Source of the DNA: Pluralibacter gergoviae ATCC 33028 = NBRC 105706
Lineage (GTDB): Bacteria; Pseudomonadota; Gammaproteobacteria; Enterobacterales; Enterobacteriaceae
Reading direction: 5' to 3'
DNA: 64,000 nt
NCBI RefSeq assembly: GCF_001598855.1
Contig: NZ_BCZS01000015.1
Coordinates: forward strand, 1-64,000
How positions within the stretch are numbered: the stretch's first letter is position 1; every line of letters begins with the position of its first letter. A program made the position numbers and the translations under genes. The notes below the pieces were generated by a model. It was not told the origin of the DNA. It made no database searches and saw only the letters and a program-made list of their open reading frames with translations. This document shows positions 49,350 through 57,326 of this stretch, in pieces.

Positions 49350-50258
49350 TCAGGCGTCGCGGCGGCGCCTGGCGTCATCCATAAAGGTCCAGGCAATGAA
49401 GCGGCTCTGCTTCTGCCCCTGGGCCATCTCTTTTTTTACCACCCTGACCGCCCCGGCGTCGTTTAGCGCGGGATAGATCAGCGGCAGATTGTCGCCGCGC
49501 GAGACCAGCGTGGTAAACCACTTCACCTGGCGGGCAAACTGGCGGCTCTCGGCAATCATTTTGCGGATAAAGGCCACCTCGCCCCCTTCGCACCACAGCT
49601 CCTGCTGCTGGCCGCCGAAGTTAAGGGCCTCATCCTGCCGCTGACCGAGGTTGCGGCGCTTGCGCTCGCTCCCCTGGCGGGCGCTGGCGGCCGAATCGTG
49701 GAACGGCGGATTGCACATGGTGGCGTGATAGCTCTCGTTCTTATGGATAGCGCCGGTGAGGATCGCCGCGGGATCTTTCTGCCTGCGCAGGCGGATCTGG
49801 CGGCTGATGCCCGGATTGGCATCAATGATGGCCTGCGCCGACTGCATCGCCTGCGGACTTATCTCCGTGCCGGTAAAGCGCCAGCCGTATTCGTGGCGGC
49901 CAATCAGCGGATAAATCAGATTGGCGCCGGTGCCGATATCCAGCACGTCGCAGGCGCCCTCCGCGCCGTCTTCCGCCAGCAGGTCCGCCAGGTGGTGGAC
50001 GTAGTCCGCCCGGCCCGGCACCGGCGGGCAGAGAAAGCCGTCCGGAATATCCCAGCCGCTCACCGCGTAGAAGTGTGCCAGCAGCGCCTTGTTGAGCGCT
50101 TTCACCGCCTGCGGATCGGCAAAATTTATCGTTGGCTCGCCGGCGGGATTGTTGACAATAAACGCCGCCAGCGACGGCGTGGACTCGCACAGGGCGGGAA
50201 GATCGTAGCGGTCGCGATGGCGGTTGCGCGGGTGCAGTCCCGGCTTCTGGGGTTTCAT
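49350..50258 (-). CDS. rlmF: 23S rRNA (adenine(1618)-N(6))-methyltransferase
   Basis: RlmF (YbiN) methylates N6 of A1618 in 23S rRNA. The 302-residue protein has the SAM-binding motif [16 protein letters not shown] and the catalytic NPPF motif in [16 protein letters not shown], and is collinear with E. coli YbiN. It starts at ATG 50256-50258 behind AGGAGA. It converges with ybiO, with only 4 bp between the stop codons. Confidence 0.94.
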   Translation of the reverse strand: MKPQKPGLHPRNRHRDRYDLPALCESTPSLAAFIVNNPAGEPTINFADPQAVKALNKALLAHFYAVSGWDIPDGFLCPPVPGRADYVHHLADLLAEDGAEGACDVLDIGTGANLIYPLIGRHEYGWRFTGTEISPQAMQSAQAIIDANPGISRQIRLRRQKDPAAILTGAIHKNESYHATMCNPPFHDSAASARQGSERKRRNLGQRQDEALNFGGQQQELWCEGGEVAFIRKMIAESRQFARQVKWFTTLVSRGDNLPLIYPALNDAGAVRVVKKEMAQGQKQSRFIAWTFMDDARRRRDA

Positions 50259-50352
50259 AGCATTCTCCTGTTAACGGCTGCGTAAGATACCCGTTGACGG
50301 CGACGAGGTAAATAAGTGACGCTGGTCGGACACTCTCAGATCAAGGTGCTCT

Positions 50353-50967
50353 ATGTATTTTTATCAGCCCAAAAGCGGCCACGGCCTGCCCCACGACCCG
50401 CTTAACGCGATTATCGGCCCCCGACCCATCGGCTGGATCGCCTCACTCAACGGCGAAGGCCAGCGTAATCTCGCGCCCTACAGCTTCTTCAACTGCTTCA
50501 ACTACCGCCCGCCGATTATCGGCTTTGCCAGCAGCGGCTGGAAGGACAGCGTGCAGAACATCGTCGATACCGGCGAATTCGTCTGGAACCTGGCGACGGT
50601 GGAGCTTGCGGGGGCGATGAATGAGACATCGGCCACGCTGCCGCGCGGGGAGGATGAATTTGTCCGCGCCGGGCTGACGCCGGCGGCCAGCCGCCTGGTG
50701 AAGGCGCCGCGGGTAGCCGAGAGTCCGGTCAACTTCGAGTGCCGGCTCACCCAGTGCATCCAGCTTACCGCCGCCGACGGCGCGGCCATCGAGAGCTGGC
50801 TGGTCCTTGGCGAAGTGGTAGCGGTACATATCGACGAGTCGCTGCTGGAAGACGGTATCTATCAGACCGCCAGAGCCCGCCCCGCACTGCGCGCCGGAGG
50901 CCCCAGCGCCTACTACACCATTGATGAAAGCCTGCGCTTCGATCTGACGCGTCCGGATGCAAGATAG
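50353..50967 (+). CDS. Flavin reductase-like (FMN-binding split-barrel) protein
   Basis: This 204-residue protein has the flavin reductase-like split-barrel fold, with IIGPRPIGWIASL near the N terminus and NLAPYSFFNCFNYRPPIIGFA, the usual FMN-contact region. Members reduce or bind flavin for partner oxygenases or act in stress responses. No partner gene is adjacent. In E. coli K-12 this region, between rlmF and mcbA/ybiJ, holds fiu, ybiX and ybiI instead, so this is a lineage-specific replacement. Function unassigned. Confidence 0.75.
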   Translation: MYFYQPKSGHGLPHDPLNAIIGPRPIGWIASLNGEGQRNLAPYSFFNCFNYRPPIIGFASSGWKDSVQNIVDTGEFVWNLATVELAGAMNETSATLPRGEDEFVRAGLTPAASRLVKAPRVAESPVNFECRLTQCIQLTAADGAAIESWLVLGEVVAVHIDESLLEDGIYQTARARPALRAGGPSAYYTIDESLRFDLTRPDAR

Positions 50968-51126
50968 CTTTGACAAATCAGCCGCTTAATTGTGGCTGAT
51001 TTGTCAACGCCTGGTCAGAAAATGTCATTCGAAAAACTGCGGCGCATCCACCAGGATTTTGCGCGATTTCTCCGCGCGCGGCGGCCTACACTTAAAAAGT
51101 CCCGCAGTAACAGAGAGGATGACGTG

Positions 51127-51390
51127 ATGAAGAAAGTGCTAATCCCGCTGGCGGCCGGCGCGCTGTCTGTGCTCGCCTTCGCGGCCCTCGCCGCTCCCCA
51201 GCCTCTTACTGAAAACGATACCGGCCAGCTGCGCCCGGCGGGTACGGTTTCAGTCACCGGCGCCACTAACCTTGATGAACTGCAGCAGCGGCTGGCGGAA
51301 AAAGCCGGGCAGCAGGGCGCCACCGGCTACTCGATCAACGCGGCAGGCGGCACCAACAAGATGTACGGCACCGCCACTATCTACAAATAA
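51127..51390 (+). CDS. mcbA: McbA-like periplasmic small protein (YbiM, BhsA/McbA family)
   Basis: This is an 87-residue precursor with a signal peptide ending ALAA and a DUF1471-type domain with VSVTGATNLDELQQRLAEKAGQQGATGYSI-like features and a terminal GTATIYK. E. coli McbA is 86 residues and influences biofilm and colanic acid production. The ATG at 51127 was preferred over an upstream in-frame ATG because it gives the signal peptide directly. Confidence 0.88.
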   Translation: MKKVLIPLAAGALSVLAFAALAAPQPLTENDTGQLRPAGTVSVTGATNLDELQQRLAEKAGQQGATGYSINAAGGTNKMYGTATIYK

Positions 51391-51831
51391 TTTGTTCCCC
51401 ATCCGGCGCCCGTTTTTCTCCGCGGGCGCTGCATATCTTCCATTGACGCCACGCGTAAAAAACGTCAGTATAAAAAACTACACAAAACGACATTGTCGAT
51501 AAATAAATTCAGTTATAAAGGTAAAAAGACGCTGATTTACAAAGTCATAGTCTGAAAAAACAAAATATCAAACTTTCCTTACGAGCACAGTTTTTAGCGA
51601 TCGACGTCGCAAAATGTGCCTTAATTATCGCCAACTACACCCTTCGCTTTTTTACCTGCCTTGTTTGCAAAATTATTTATTAATAATCAATAAATTATTA
51701 ATTATTCAATTTTTTTGATTTTGTCTGTCGATTCTATTCGATTTTATCTGCCATCGGAAAGCGTGATACTTCTCACATCGACAGAACAGAACAACATCAC
51801 CTGCAAAAAACAACGCCGTGAGGAACTGACT
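51391..51831. other. Long AT-rich leader region between mcbA and ybiJ
   Basis: No gene is seen in these 441 bases. The stretch 51665-51760 is very AT-rich. A CRP-like site, CGTGA-TACTTC-TCACA, is at 51762-51777, 54 bp before ybiJ. A TTGACG (51443-51448) is present, but no well-spaced -10 was found. Confidence 0.4.
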
Positions 51832-52092
51832 ATGAAAACTATCAAATCTGCTGCTATCGCTGTTGCACTCTCCGCGCTCTCTTTTGGTGTTTTCGCAGCT
51901 CAGCCTGTGACCCCCGCGCAAGCGCAGGGCATGCAGAAAGTAGGTACTGTTTCAGCCTACGGTGCGACGACGCTGGACGGAATGGAAGCGCAGTTAGCCG
52001 AAAAAGCGGCTGCCGCTGGCGCCACGGGCTATAGCATCACCTCTGCCACCAACAACAATAAAATCAGCGGCACTGCGGTGATCTACAAGTAA
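51832..52092 (+). CDS. ybiJ: YbiJ periplasmic small protein (DUF1471)
   Basis: This 86-residue precursor of the BhsA/McbA family has a signal peptide ending VFAA, followed by the DUF1471 domain with VGTVSAYGATTLDGMEAQL, GATGYSITSATNNNKISGT and a terminal AVIYK. It closely matches E. coli YbiJ. With mcbA it forms a tandem pair of stress-type family members, each with its own upstream region. Confidence 0.9.
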   Translation: MKTIKSAAIAVALSALSFGVFAAQPVTPAQAQGMQKVGTVSAYGATTLDGMEAQLAEKAAAAGATGYSITSATNNNKISGTAVIYK

Positions 52093-52153
52093 TTGTGTGA
52101 AGTGAAGTGTATGAACCCTCATTGTTATTGATACTGCTGTTATTAACCCTTTT

Positions 52154-52182
52154 GCCCGCTCAGTGTGAGCGGGCTTTTTTTT
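52154..52182 (+). terminator. Terminator after ybiJ
   Basis: GCCCGCTCA (52154-52162) and TGAGCGGGC (52166-52174) flank GTG, followed by eight T. Confidence 0.9.
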
Positions 52183-52200
52183 GTCCGCCGTTTACCCGCG

Positions 52201-53163
52201 TTACCAGCAGTCGTTGACCCGCTGCATTCCCGCCTCCAGCGTCTCCACCTCCCCGGCTGCCAGCAGGCAGCAGGCCAGCTGCGTTTTAATCGGCGCCGGT
52301 ATTGGCTCGACGCCCGCCGCGCAGCGCTCAACCCAGCGGGCGGTCACCTCGGGATCTTTAGACGCCGGCAGCGATACCGCAGGGCCCTCCTCCTGACGCT
52401 CAACCAGCACGCTGATGCCCCGGCGATCGATAAGGCTTATCTGCGGGCAGCGCTGCGGGTTGGCGTACACCTCGCCTTCCGTGCCGGGCATCAGCAGCGC
52501 CAGGCCGCCGATACTGGCAAAAAACTGCCCGACGCGCGGGATGTACTCGGGATGCGACACGCTGGAGAGGCGCAGGGCGGCATCTTCGGCAAAAGGCGTC
52601 GCCAGCTTAGCGAGCGTATGGGCGCTGTTGCGCACGCCCATACGCCAGCGCAGGGCCAGCTGCGCCTCCAGCGGCGGGCAGAGTGCGCTTACCGGCATCC
52701 ATACCGGCTGATGGCCGTCAAGGCGGGCCTGCGCCTGCCCGGCGTGCAGCGCCGGTTCAATGCCGAGCAGCGAAAAAATCGTTTCGCTGACCACCCGGGT
52801 TGGATCGTGACTGACGCCGTGCACCAGCACCGGGAAGCCGAGCCGGTGCAGCAGTATCGCCAGCAGCGGCGTGAGGTTCGCCTGGCGGCGGGCGCCGTTG
52901 TAGCTTGGGATCACCACCGGCCGCGGCCTGCCGACCGGCGGCGTCAGCTTCACCGTGCGCTGCTGCATCGCCTCGTAAAAGCCGCGCATCTCGGCCTCGC
53001 CTTCGCCCTTGATGCGCAGGGCGATCAGAATACCGCCCAGCTCCAACTCGGGCACCTCGCCGCTGAGCATCAGGGTATAGAGTTCGCGGGCGGTGTCGGC
53101 GTCCAGATCCCTGGCGTGGTTTTTGCCCCGGCCAACCTCTTTAATAATATTGCGATAGTCCAC
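52201..53163 (-). CDS. ybiB: YbiB, TrpD2-type DNA/RNA-binding protein
   Basis: YbiB belongs to the TrpD2 family, which shares the anthranilate phosphoribosyltransferase fold but binds nucleic acids; it is not expected to make tryptophan precursors. The 320-residue protein matches E. coli YbiB in length and in DYRNIIKEVGRGKNHARDL at the N terminus and LVHGVSHDPTRV. It begins with GTG at 53161-53163, 13 bp after dinG on the same strand, so it is likely co-transcribed with dinG and SOS-induced, as in E. coli. Confidence 0.88.
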   Translation of the reverse strand: MDYRNIIKEVGRGKNHARDLDADTARELYTLMLSGEVPELELGGILIALRIKGEGEAEMRGFYEAMQQRTVKLTPPVGRPRPVVIPSYNGARRQANLTPLLAILLHRLGFPVLVHGVSHDPTRVVSETIFSLLGIEPALHAGQAQARLDGHQPVWMPVSALCPPLEAQLALRWRMGVRNSAHTLAKLATPFAEDAALRLSSVSHPEYIPRVGQFFASIGGLALLMPGTEGEVYANPQRCPQISLIDRRGISVLVERQEEGPAVSLPASKDPEVTARWVERCAAGVEPIPAPIKTQLACCLLAAGEVETLEAGMQRVNDCW

Positions 53164-53176
53164 GTGCCTGCTCCTG

Positions 53177-55321
53177 TTATCGCCTTCTGCGGCGAACGGT
53201 GTTGGTTTTTACCTTTACTATACCTTCAGGCGCGTCGGGCTGCTCAATAGGAAATACCGGCAGCGCGTTCAGCAGGCGCTGGCCGTAGCTTTTACTCAGC
53301 AGCCGCCGGTCGTAAATGATGACCTCTCCCCAGCAGTCGTGGCTGCGGATAAGCCTGCCGACCTGCTGAATAAGATTAAACGAGGCGCTCGGCAGGCTCT
53401 GCACTTCGAAGGGATAGCGCTTGAGGCTCTTAAGCCACTCGCCCTCGGTGATCACCACCGGGCTGTCGATAGGCGGAAAGGCGATTTTGTGGATATGTAC
53501 CTGGCTTAGCAGCTCGCCCTTAAGATCGAGTCCTTCGGCAAACGACTGCAGCCCCACCAACACGCTGCGCTCGCCGCTCTCGACCCGCTTGCGGTGCAGC
53601 TCCACCAGCCGGTAGCGGGGCTGATCGCCCTGCACCAGCAGCATCAGCCGCAGATCCATCACGTGCTCAAGGAAGCGCTGCATCGCCCGGTTGCTGGCAA
53701 ACAGCACCAGCATACCGCGGTGGGCCTCGCGCTCGACCTGCTGGCGAAAGAAGGCCGCCATCTCGGCGATATGCTGCTCTTCGTTCTCCATCAGCGGCTC
53801 ATAGCGCATCTTCGGGATCAGAATTTTGCCCTGCGCCACGTGGTTAAACGGCGAGTCGAGGGCAACGAAGCGGTCGCCCGCCTTCTCTTTCAGGCCGCTC
53901 ATCTCCTGCAGGCGGGAGAAGCTGTTGAGCGAGCGCAGGGTGGCGGAAGTGACGACGATATGCGGCACGCTGCGCCAGAGCAGCTTCTCCAGCTGATCGC
54001 TGACGCGGATACCGACACAGTGGAACCAGACGTGGGGCTGGCCGTCGCGCAGCTCGCGGGTCGCCCATTTACTGACCGGCGCGCCGGAGGCCTGGGCCAG
54101 CGACGCCAGCCGCCACAGCTTGCTCTGGGACTCAAACATGCCCAGCGCGCGGTTCATCTGCAGCAGGATGCGGTGCAGGCGCACGATATCGTGCGCGCCG
54201 GTCTTTTCGCTGAGATCGTTGAGAAACAGCTCCGCCAGGCCGCGCAGCATGTCGCTGAGCTTGGCCAGGCGCTGACAGTGTTCCATTACCTCTGCGGGCA
54301 GCTCGCCCATCGGGAAGCGATACTCGGCCTCCTGCCCGGAAGGCATCAGCAGGCCGAGGATGTTGTTCATGGCGGTAATGTGCTCGTGCAGCTCGCTGCA
54401 GTGGTCCGCCAGCCGCTCCGGCACCGCCAGCGGCGGGGTGGTTTTCGGGCGAAATTGCTCCATGCAGGTTGCCACCAGCTTGCAGAACAGATCCAGCTGC
54501 AGCCGGTACCAGCCGGGGGTGATTTCGGCGCTCATCTCCAGCGCGTCCCGGGCGACGTCCGGCAGGTGATGGCCCTCGTCGAGCACCAGCAGCAGATTCT
54601 TCGGCTCCGGCAGCACCGCCTCGCTCTCCATCGCCGCCATCACCAGCGCGTGGTTGGCGACCACCACCTCCGCCTCCTGGATCTCGCGGCGGGCCACGAA
54701 GAACGGGCATTCGCGGTAGTAGAGGCAGTTGCGGTTGAGGCAGCTGGCCTTGTCGGTACTCAGACGGCTCCACAGGGCGTCATCAATGGCCAGATCGGTA
54801 TGATCGCGCAGGCCGTCCCACTTGTAGGTATCAAGCGTTCCTTTAAGCTTCGCGCACAGCTTCTGTTCGTCCTGGTTCTTCGGCGCCAGTTCATCGTCGA
54901 GAAATGCCAGCAGGTCCTGCTGGGTCGACTCCGAGGCGGAGAGCGCCGCCAGGTTACGCGGGCAGACGTAGCGCCCCCGGCCAAAGGCGGCGGTAAAGCG
55001 CAGATCGGGAATAATCTTTTTCAGCAGCGGCAGATCCTTGCTGAAAATCTGATCCTGCAGCGCCACGTTGGCGGTGCTGATCACCAGCGTTTTGTCCTCT
55101 TCTCGGGCAATGGCGATGCCGGGGATCAGATAGGAGAGGGTTTTACCGACGCCGGTCGGCGCCTCAATGGCAAGGTGGCGCCCGTCGTCTCCGGCAAGGG
55201 TTTTCGCCACGTCGGCGATCATCTGCCGCTGCGGCGATCGGGGAATAAAGTCCGGGATCTGTTGCTGGAGCGCCTTATACCAGGCGCCGATCTGCGCCTT
55301 CAGCGCGGCGGTGAGTGCCAT
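53177..55321 (-). CDS. dinG: ATP-dependent DNA helicase DinG
   Basis: DinG is an XPD-like superfamily 2 helicase that resolves R-loops, D-loops and similar structures. The 714-residue protein has Walker A EAPTGVGKT (about 53-61), the four iron-sulfur cysteines C120, C194, C199 and C205, the DEGH box at 248-251, and C-terminal motif VI QQVGRLIRS. A LexA-type site precedes it at 55335-55354. ybiB follows directly. Confidence 0.96.
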   Translation of the reverse strand: MALTAALKAQIGAWYKALQQQIPDFIPRSPQRQMIADVAKTLAGDDGRHLAIEAPTGVGKTLSYLIPGIAIAREEDKTLVISTANVALQDQIFSKDLPLLKKIIPDLRFTAAFGRGRYVCPRNLAALSASESTQQDLLAFLDDELAPKNQDEQKLCAKLKGTLDTYKWDGLRDHTDLAIDDALWSRLSTDKASCLNRNCLYYRECPFFVARREIQEAEVVVANHALVMAAMESEAVLPEPKNLLLVLDEGHHLPDVARDALEMSAEITPGWYRLQLDLFCKLVATCMEQFRPKTTPPLAVPERLADHCSELHEHITAMNNILGLLMPSGQEAEYRFPMGELPAEVMEHCQRLAKLSDMLRGLAELFLNDLSEKTGAHDIVRLHRILLQMNRALGMFESQSKLWRLASLAQASGAPVSKWATRELRDGQPHVWFHCVGIRVSDQLEKLLWRSVPHIVVTSATLRSLNSFSRLQEMSGLKEKAGDRFVALDSPFNHVAQGKILIPKMRYEPLMENEEQHIAEMAAFFRQQVEREAHRGMLVLFASNRAMQRFLEHVMDLRLMLLVQGDQPRYRLVELHRKRVESGERSVLVGLQSFAEGLDLKGELLSQVHIHKIAFPPIDSPVVITEGEWLKSLKRYPFEVQSLPSASFNLIQQVGRLIRSHDCWGEVIIYDRRLLSKSYGQRLLNALPVFPIEQPDAPEGIVKVKTNTVRRRRR

Positions 55322-55334
55322 TGAAACATCCGAA

Positions 55335-55354
55335 TACTGTACAAACAGCCACTA
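55335..55354. promoter_or_regulatory. LexA box of dinG
   Basis: Read on the minus strand it is TAGTGGCTGTTTGTACAGTA, near-identical to the non-canonical E. coli dinG box (TTG-N10-CAG there, GTG-N10-CAG here). It lies 14 bp upstream of the dinG start. Confidence 0.6.
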
Positions 55355-55405
55355 TTCTGGCACTTTCCGCCATGCGGGGCAAATGGCGCTGCCGCCGCGC
55401 GCACG

Positions 55406-55720
55406 TTACGCCGCCTTATCGCGCTTGCGCACCGGATGATCGCTGACGTTGGAAGGGGCGTCCTCATGAGTCTCGGCATCCGCTGCGGGCAGCTTGCCGC
55501 TTTTCAGCACGCCGGCAAGCGCATCTTTGTGTTCTGCCAGCCACATGCCCAGCGCGTCGCTCTGCGCTTCATCAAGCCCGGCCGGGCTCTGCTGCAGCCA
55601 CTCCCCGAGCACGCAGGCCAGGTCCAGCATTTTGTCGTAAGCGTCAGCGTCCTTTTTATTCGCGAAAGCCATTTTCTCCTGCCCCTCTCTAACCACCACG
55701 TATTTGATTTCAACCGCCAT
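55406..55720 (-). CDS. yebG: YebG-like SOS-induced protein
   Basis: This is a 104-residue YebG-family protein: MAVEIKYVVVREGQEKMAF, KKDADAYDKMLDLA and the charged C terminus match E. coli YebG (96 residues) well, apart from a longer tail. The E. coli protein is a DNA-damage-induced factor of unclear biochemical role. Here it sits just upstream of dinG on the same strand, whereas in E. coli it is far away near purT. A strong LexA box lies 15 bp upstream, so both genes would respond to DNA damage. Confidence 0.85.
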   Translation of the reverse strand: MAVEIKYVVVREGQEKMAFANKKDADAYDKMLDLACVLGEWLQQSPAGLDEAQSDALGMWLAEHKDALAGVLKSGKLPAADAETHEDAPSNVSDHPVRKRDKAA

Positions 55721-55735
55721 GATGCCACCTCATTT

Positions 55736-55755
55736 AACTGTTTATTTATACAGTA
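55736..55755. promoter_or_regulatory. LexA box of yebG
   Basis: AACTGTTTATTTATACAGTA is a CTG-N10-CAG site close to the SOS consensus TACTG-TATATATATA-CAGTA. It is 15 bp upstream of the yebG ATG. Confidence 0.8.
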
Positions 55756-55789
55756 TATGGCGATTTACCGGATTGCGCAAGGAGGCTGA

Positions 55790-55811
55790 AACAGTCCAGT
55801 CCCGGACTGTT
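55790..55811. other. Hairpin ahead of the Hcp-linked module
   Basis: AACAGTCC (55790-55797) and GGACTGTT (55804-55811) flank AGTCCC. It is followed by a seven-codon ORF (55831-55854, MLPVAIF then stop) with a good AAGGAG ribosome binding site. Role unclear; there is no T run. Confidence 0.3.
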
Positions 55812-55912
55812 GGCGATAAGGAGATGTAAAATGTTGCCTGTGGCGATATTTTAGACAGGTGCAAGGTATACGTGCTGGCCGTAGGCCATTCGACATTACC
55901 AGGGAGGTCATC

Positions 55913-56626
55913 GTGTCGGCATCTGATTTATTGAGAGCAAAATTTCACTCTGACAGACAGCTTGCGCTCTATGCGCAGCATGGGTTTGATTCGACCCTCC
56001 AGGCTTCGCGGCAGGTTGCATCTGATATCTATGCGGGGCTGGAGCGCGTTAGCTGGTATTCAGCCTGCCTGATTCCTCGCTACCATGAGGTCTGTACAGA
56101 ACTGTTCTCTGAAGACAAAAGAATGCTGCTTTCAATAAAATCAATTTATAGATATCGGGATGTAATACTTATATTGATTGAGCTTTATTTAACAAGCATT
56201 ATTGACGACTATAATAATGGTAATGAGAAAAATAAAATTCAGCACGCTGTTATGACTGCTACCGGTACTTTAGCTCAATATACAACAGGAAAGGGAACCC
56301 GCCTGGCTCTGGCGATGACCGCTTCAAAGGCAATTGCAGAATCCGGATTTGTATCATCAACTATCTCTCTTCGGTTGAGTAAAAAACTACCTACTTTTAT
56401 AGCTGCATTACAAGCAATCGGATTTGAGCAACATTGTGCAATGGCGGCAAGAAGATTAAAATCTCTTGATGCTAAATACTATGCTCTGCTTTACACCCTT
56501 GAACTTGAAATGCTCTATTACTATGTTGAGCCAATAATTTTAAAAATGGTAAAATCAATTATAAGCCATTATGGCATCCCAGTCGAGGAACTATTGGAAA
56601 TAATAAAAAGGGAATTTAATGTTTAA
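55913..56626 (+). CDS. Hydrophobic 237-residue protein linked to hcp (putative T6SS effector)
   Basis: I recognise no family domain. With the GTG start at 55913 (GGAGG seven bases upstream) the product is 237 residues. Its N-terminal 80 residues are amphipathic and soluble-looking. Residues 83-97 (VILILIELYLTSII) are hydrophobic, 112-150 are rich in A, T, G and S and resemble a small-residue helix, and 155-216 alternate helices with hydrophobic faces. No signal peptide is seen. The gene is AT-rich compared with its surroundings. It overlaps the next gene by 8 bp, and hcp follows. By context it could be a pore-type T6SS effector; Ssp6 of Serratia is similar in size and setting, but homology is not shown. 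Confidence 0.5.
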   Translation: MSASDLLRAKFHSDRQLALYAQHGFDSTLQASRQVASDIYAGLERVSWYSACLIPRYHEVCTELFSEDKRMLLSIKSIYRYRDVILILIELYLTSIIDDYNNGNEKNKIQHAVMTATGTLAQYTTGKGTRLALAMTASKAIAESGFVSSTISLRLSKKLPTFIAALQAIGFEQHCAMAARRLKSLDAKYYALLYTLELEMLYYYVEPIILKMVKSIISHYGIPVEELLEIIKREFNV

Positions 56627-56804
56627 GTCAATAATATCATTAATCATTACGGATATTCTTGTACCTTTAGGAATGATAGCTATAGGGATTATTTTCATGA
56701 CATTTATTCCTGATTATTATTGGGTACCACCAACTATCATATGTATTGTTATCTACCTATATATCCTGGCAAAAATCTTGGAAAAACATGACGAATTAAA
56801 GTAA
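56619..56804 (+). CDS. Small two-helix membrane protein (putative immunity protein)
   Basis: This is a 61-residue protein with two predicted transmembrane segments (about residues 4-30 and 34-53) and a short charged C-terminal tail (AKILEKHDELK). The start overlaps the stop of the upstream gene by 8 bp, so translation is coupled. It has no recognisable domain. Its position between a hydrophobic putative effector and hcp suggests a cognate immunity protein in the inner membrane, but function is inferred from context only. Codon usage is AT-rich. Confidence 0.5.
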   Translation: MFKSIISLIITDILVPLGMIAIGIIFMTFIPDYYWVPPTIICIVIYLYILAKILEKHDELK

Positions 56805-56817
56805 TAAGGAGAAATAA

Positions 56818-57297
56818 ATGTCAAACCCAGCCTATTTATGGTTAACCGACGATCGCGGTGCGCCAATGGAAGGATCATGTATGGTTTCCGGCCGCATTGG
56901 GGCTATCGAACTCTCGTCCCTGACCCATAACATTAATACCCCTACCGACAATCATACCGGTAAATTATCAGGAACACGGGTCCACGCCCCGATAATGTTC
57001 CAGAAGGATTTTGATAAAACTACTCCGCTTTTATATAAAGCCATTAGCCTGGGGTTAACCTTAAAATCGGCAACCTTCAAAATGTACACTATCGACGATG
57101 CAGGTATTGAGAGAGAATATTTTAATATCCTGCTGGCCAATGTAAAAATAGTCTCGATAACGCCGGACTTATATCCTGGCTCAGGCACCGGAAAACACCT
57201 TGAAACCATACTGATCAGATATGAAAAAATCATGTGGAAGCACTGTGAAGGCAACATCCAGTATACGGATGAATGGAATCAAAGAGTCACCATGTAA
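56818..57297 (+). CDS. hcp: Hcp-family type VI secretion tube protein
   Basis: Hcp forms hexameric rings of the type VI secretion tube and can carry effectors in its lumen. The 159-residue protein has the Hcp start (NPAYLWLTDDRGAPMEGSCMVSGRIGAIELSSLTHNI), VHAPIMFQKDFDKTTPLLYKAISLG and the C-terminal ILIRYEKIMWKHCEGNIQYTDEWNQ, typical of enterobacterial orphan Hcp proteins. No C-terminal toxin extension is present. A ribosome binding site AAGGAG precedes it, 13 bp after the small membrane gene. No other T6SS gene is in the window. Confidence 0.85.
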   Translation: MSNPAYLWLTDDRGAPMEGSCMVSGRIGAIELSSLTHNINTPTDNHTGKLSGTRVHAPIMFQKDFDKTTPLLYKAISLGLTLKSATFKMYTIDDAGIEREYFNILLANVKIVSITPDLYPGSGTGKHLETILIRYEKIMWKHCEGNIQYTDEWNQRVTM

Positions 57298-57299
57298 AA

Positions 57300-57319
57300 A
57301 GGGCCGCTTTCGCGGCCCT
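57300..57319 (+). terminator. Terminator between hcp and rhlE
   Basis: AGGGCCGC (57300-57307) and GCGGCCCT (57312-57319) flank TTTC and are followed by CTTCTGTTT. It lies between convergent genes. Confidence 0.75.
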
Positions 57320-57326
57320 CTTCTGT

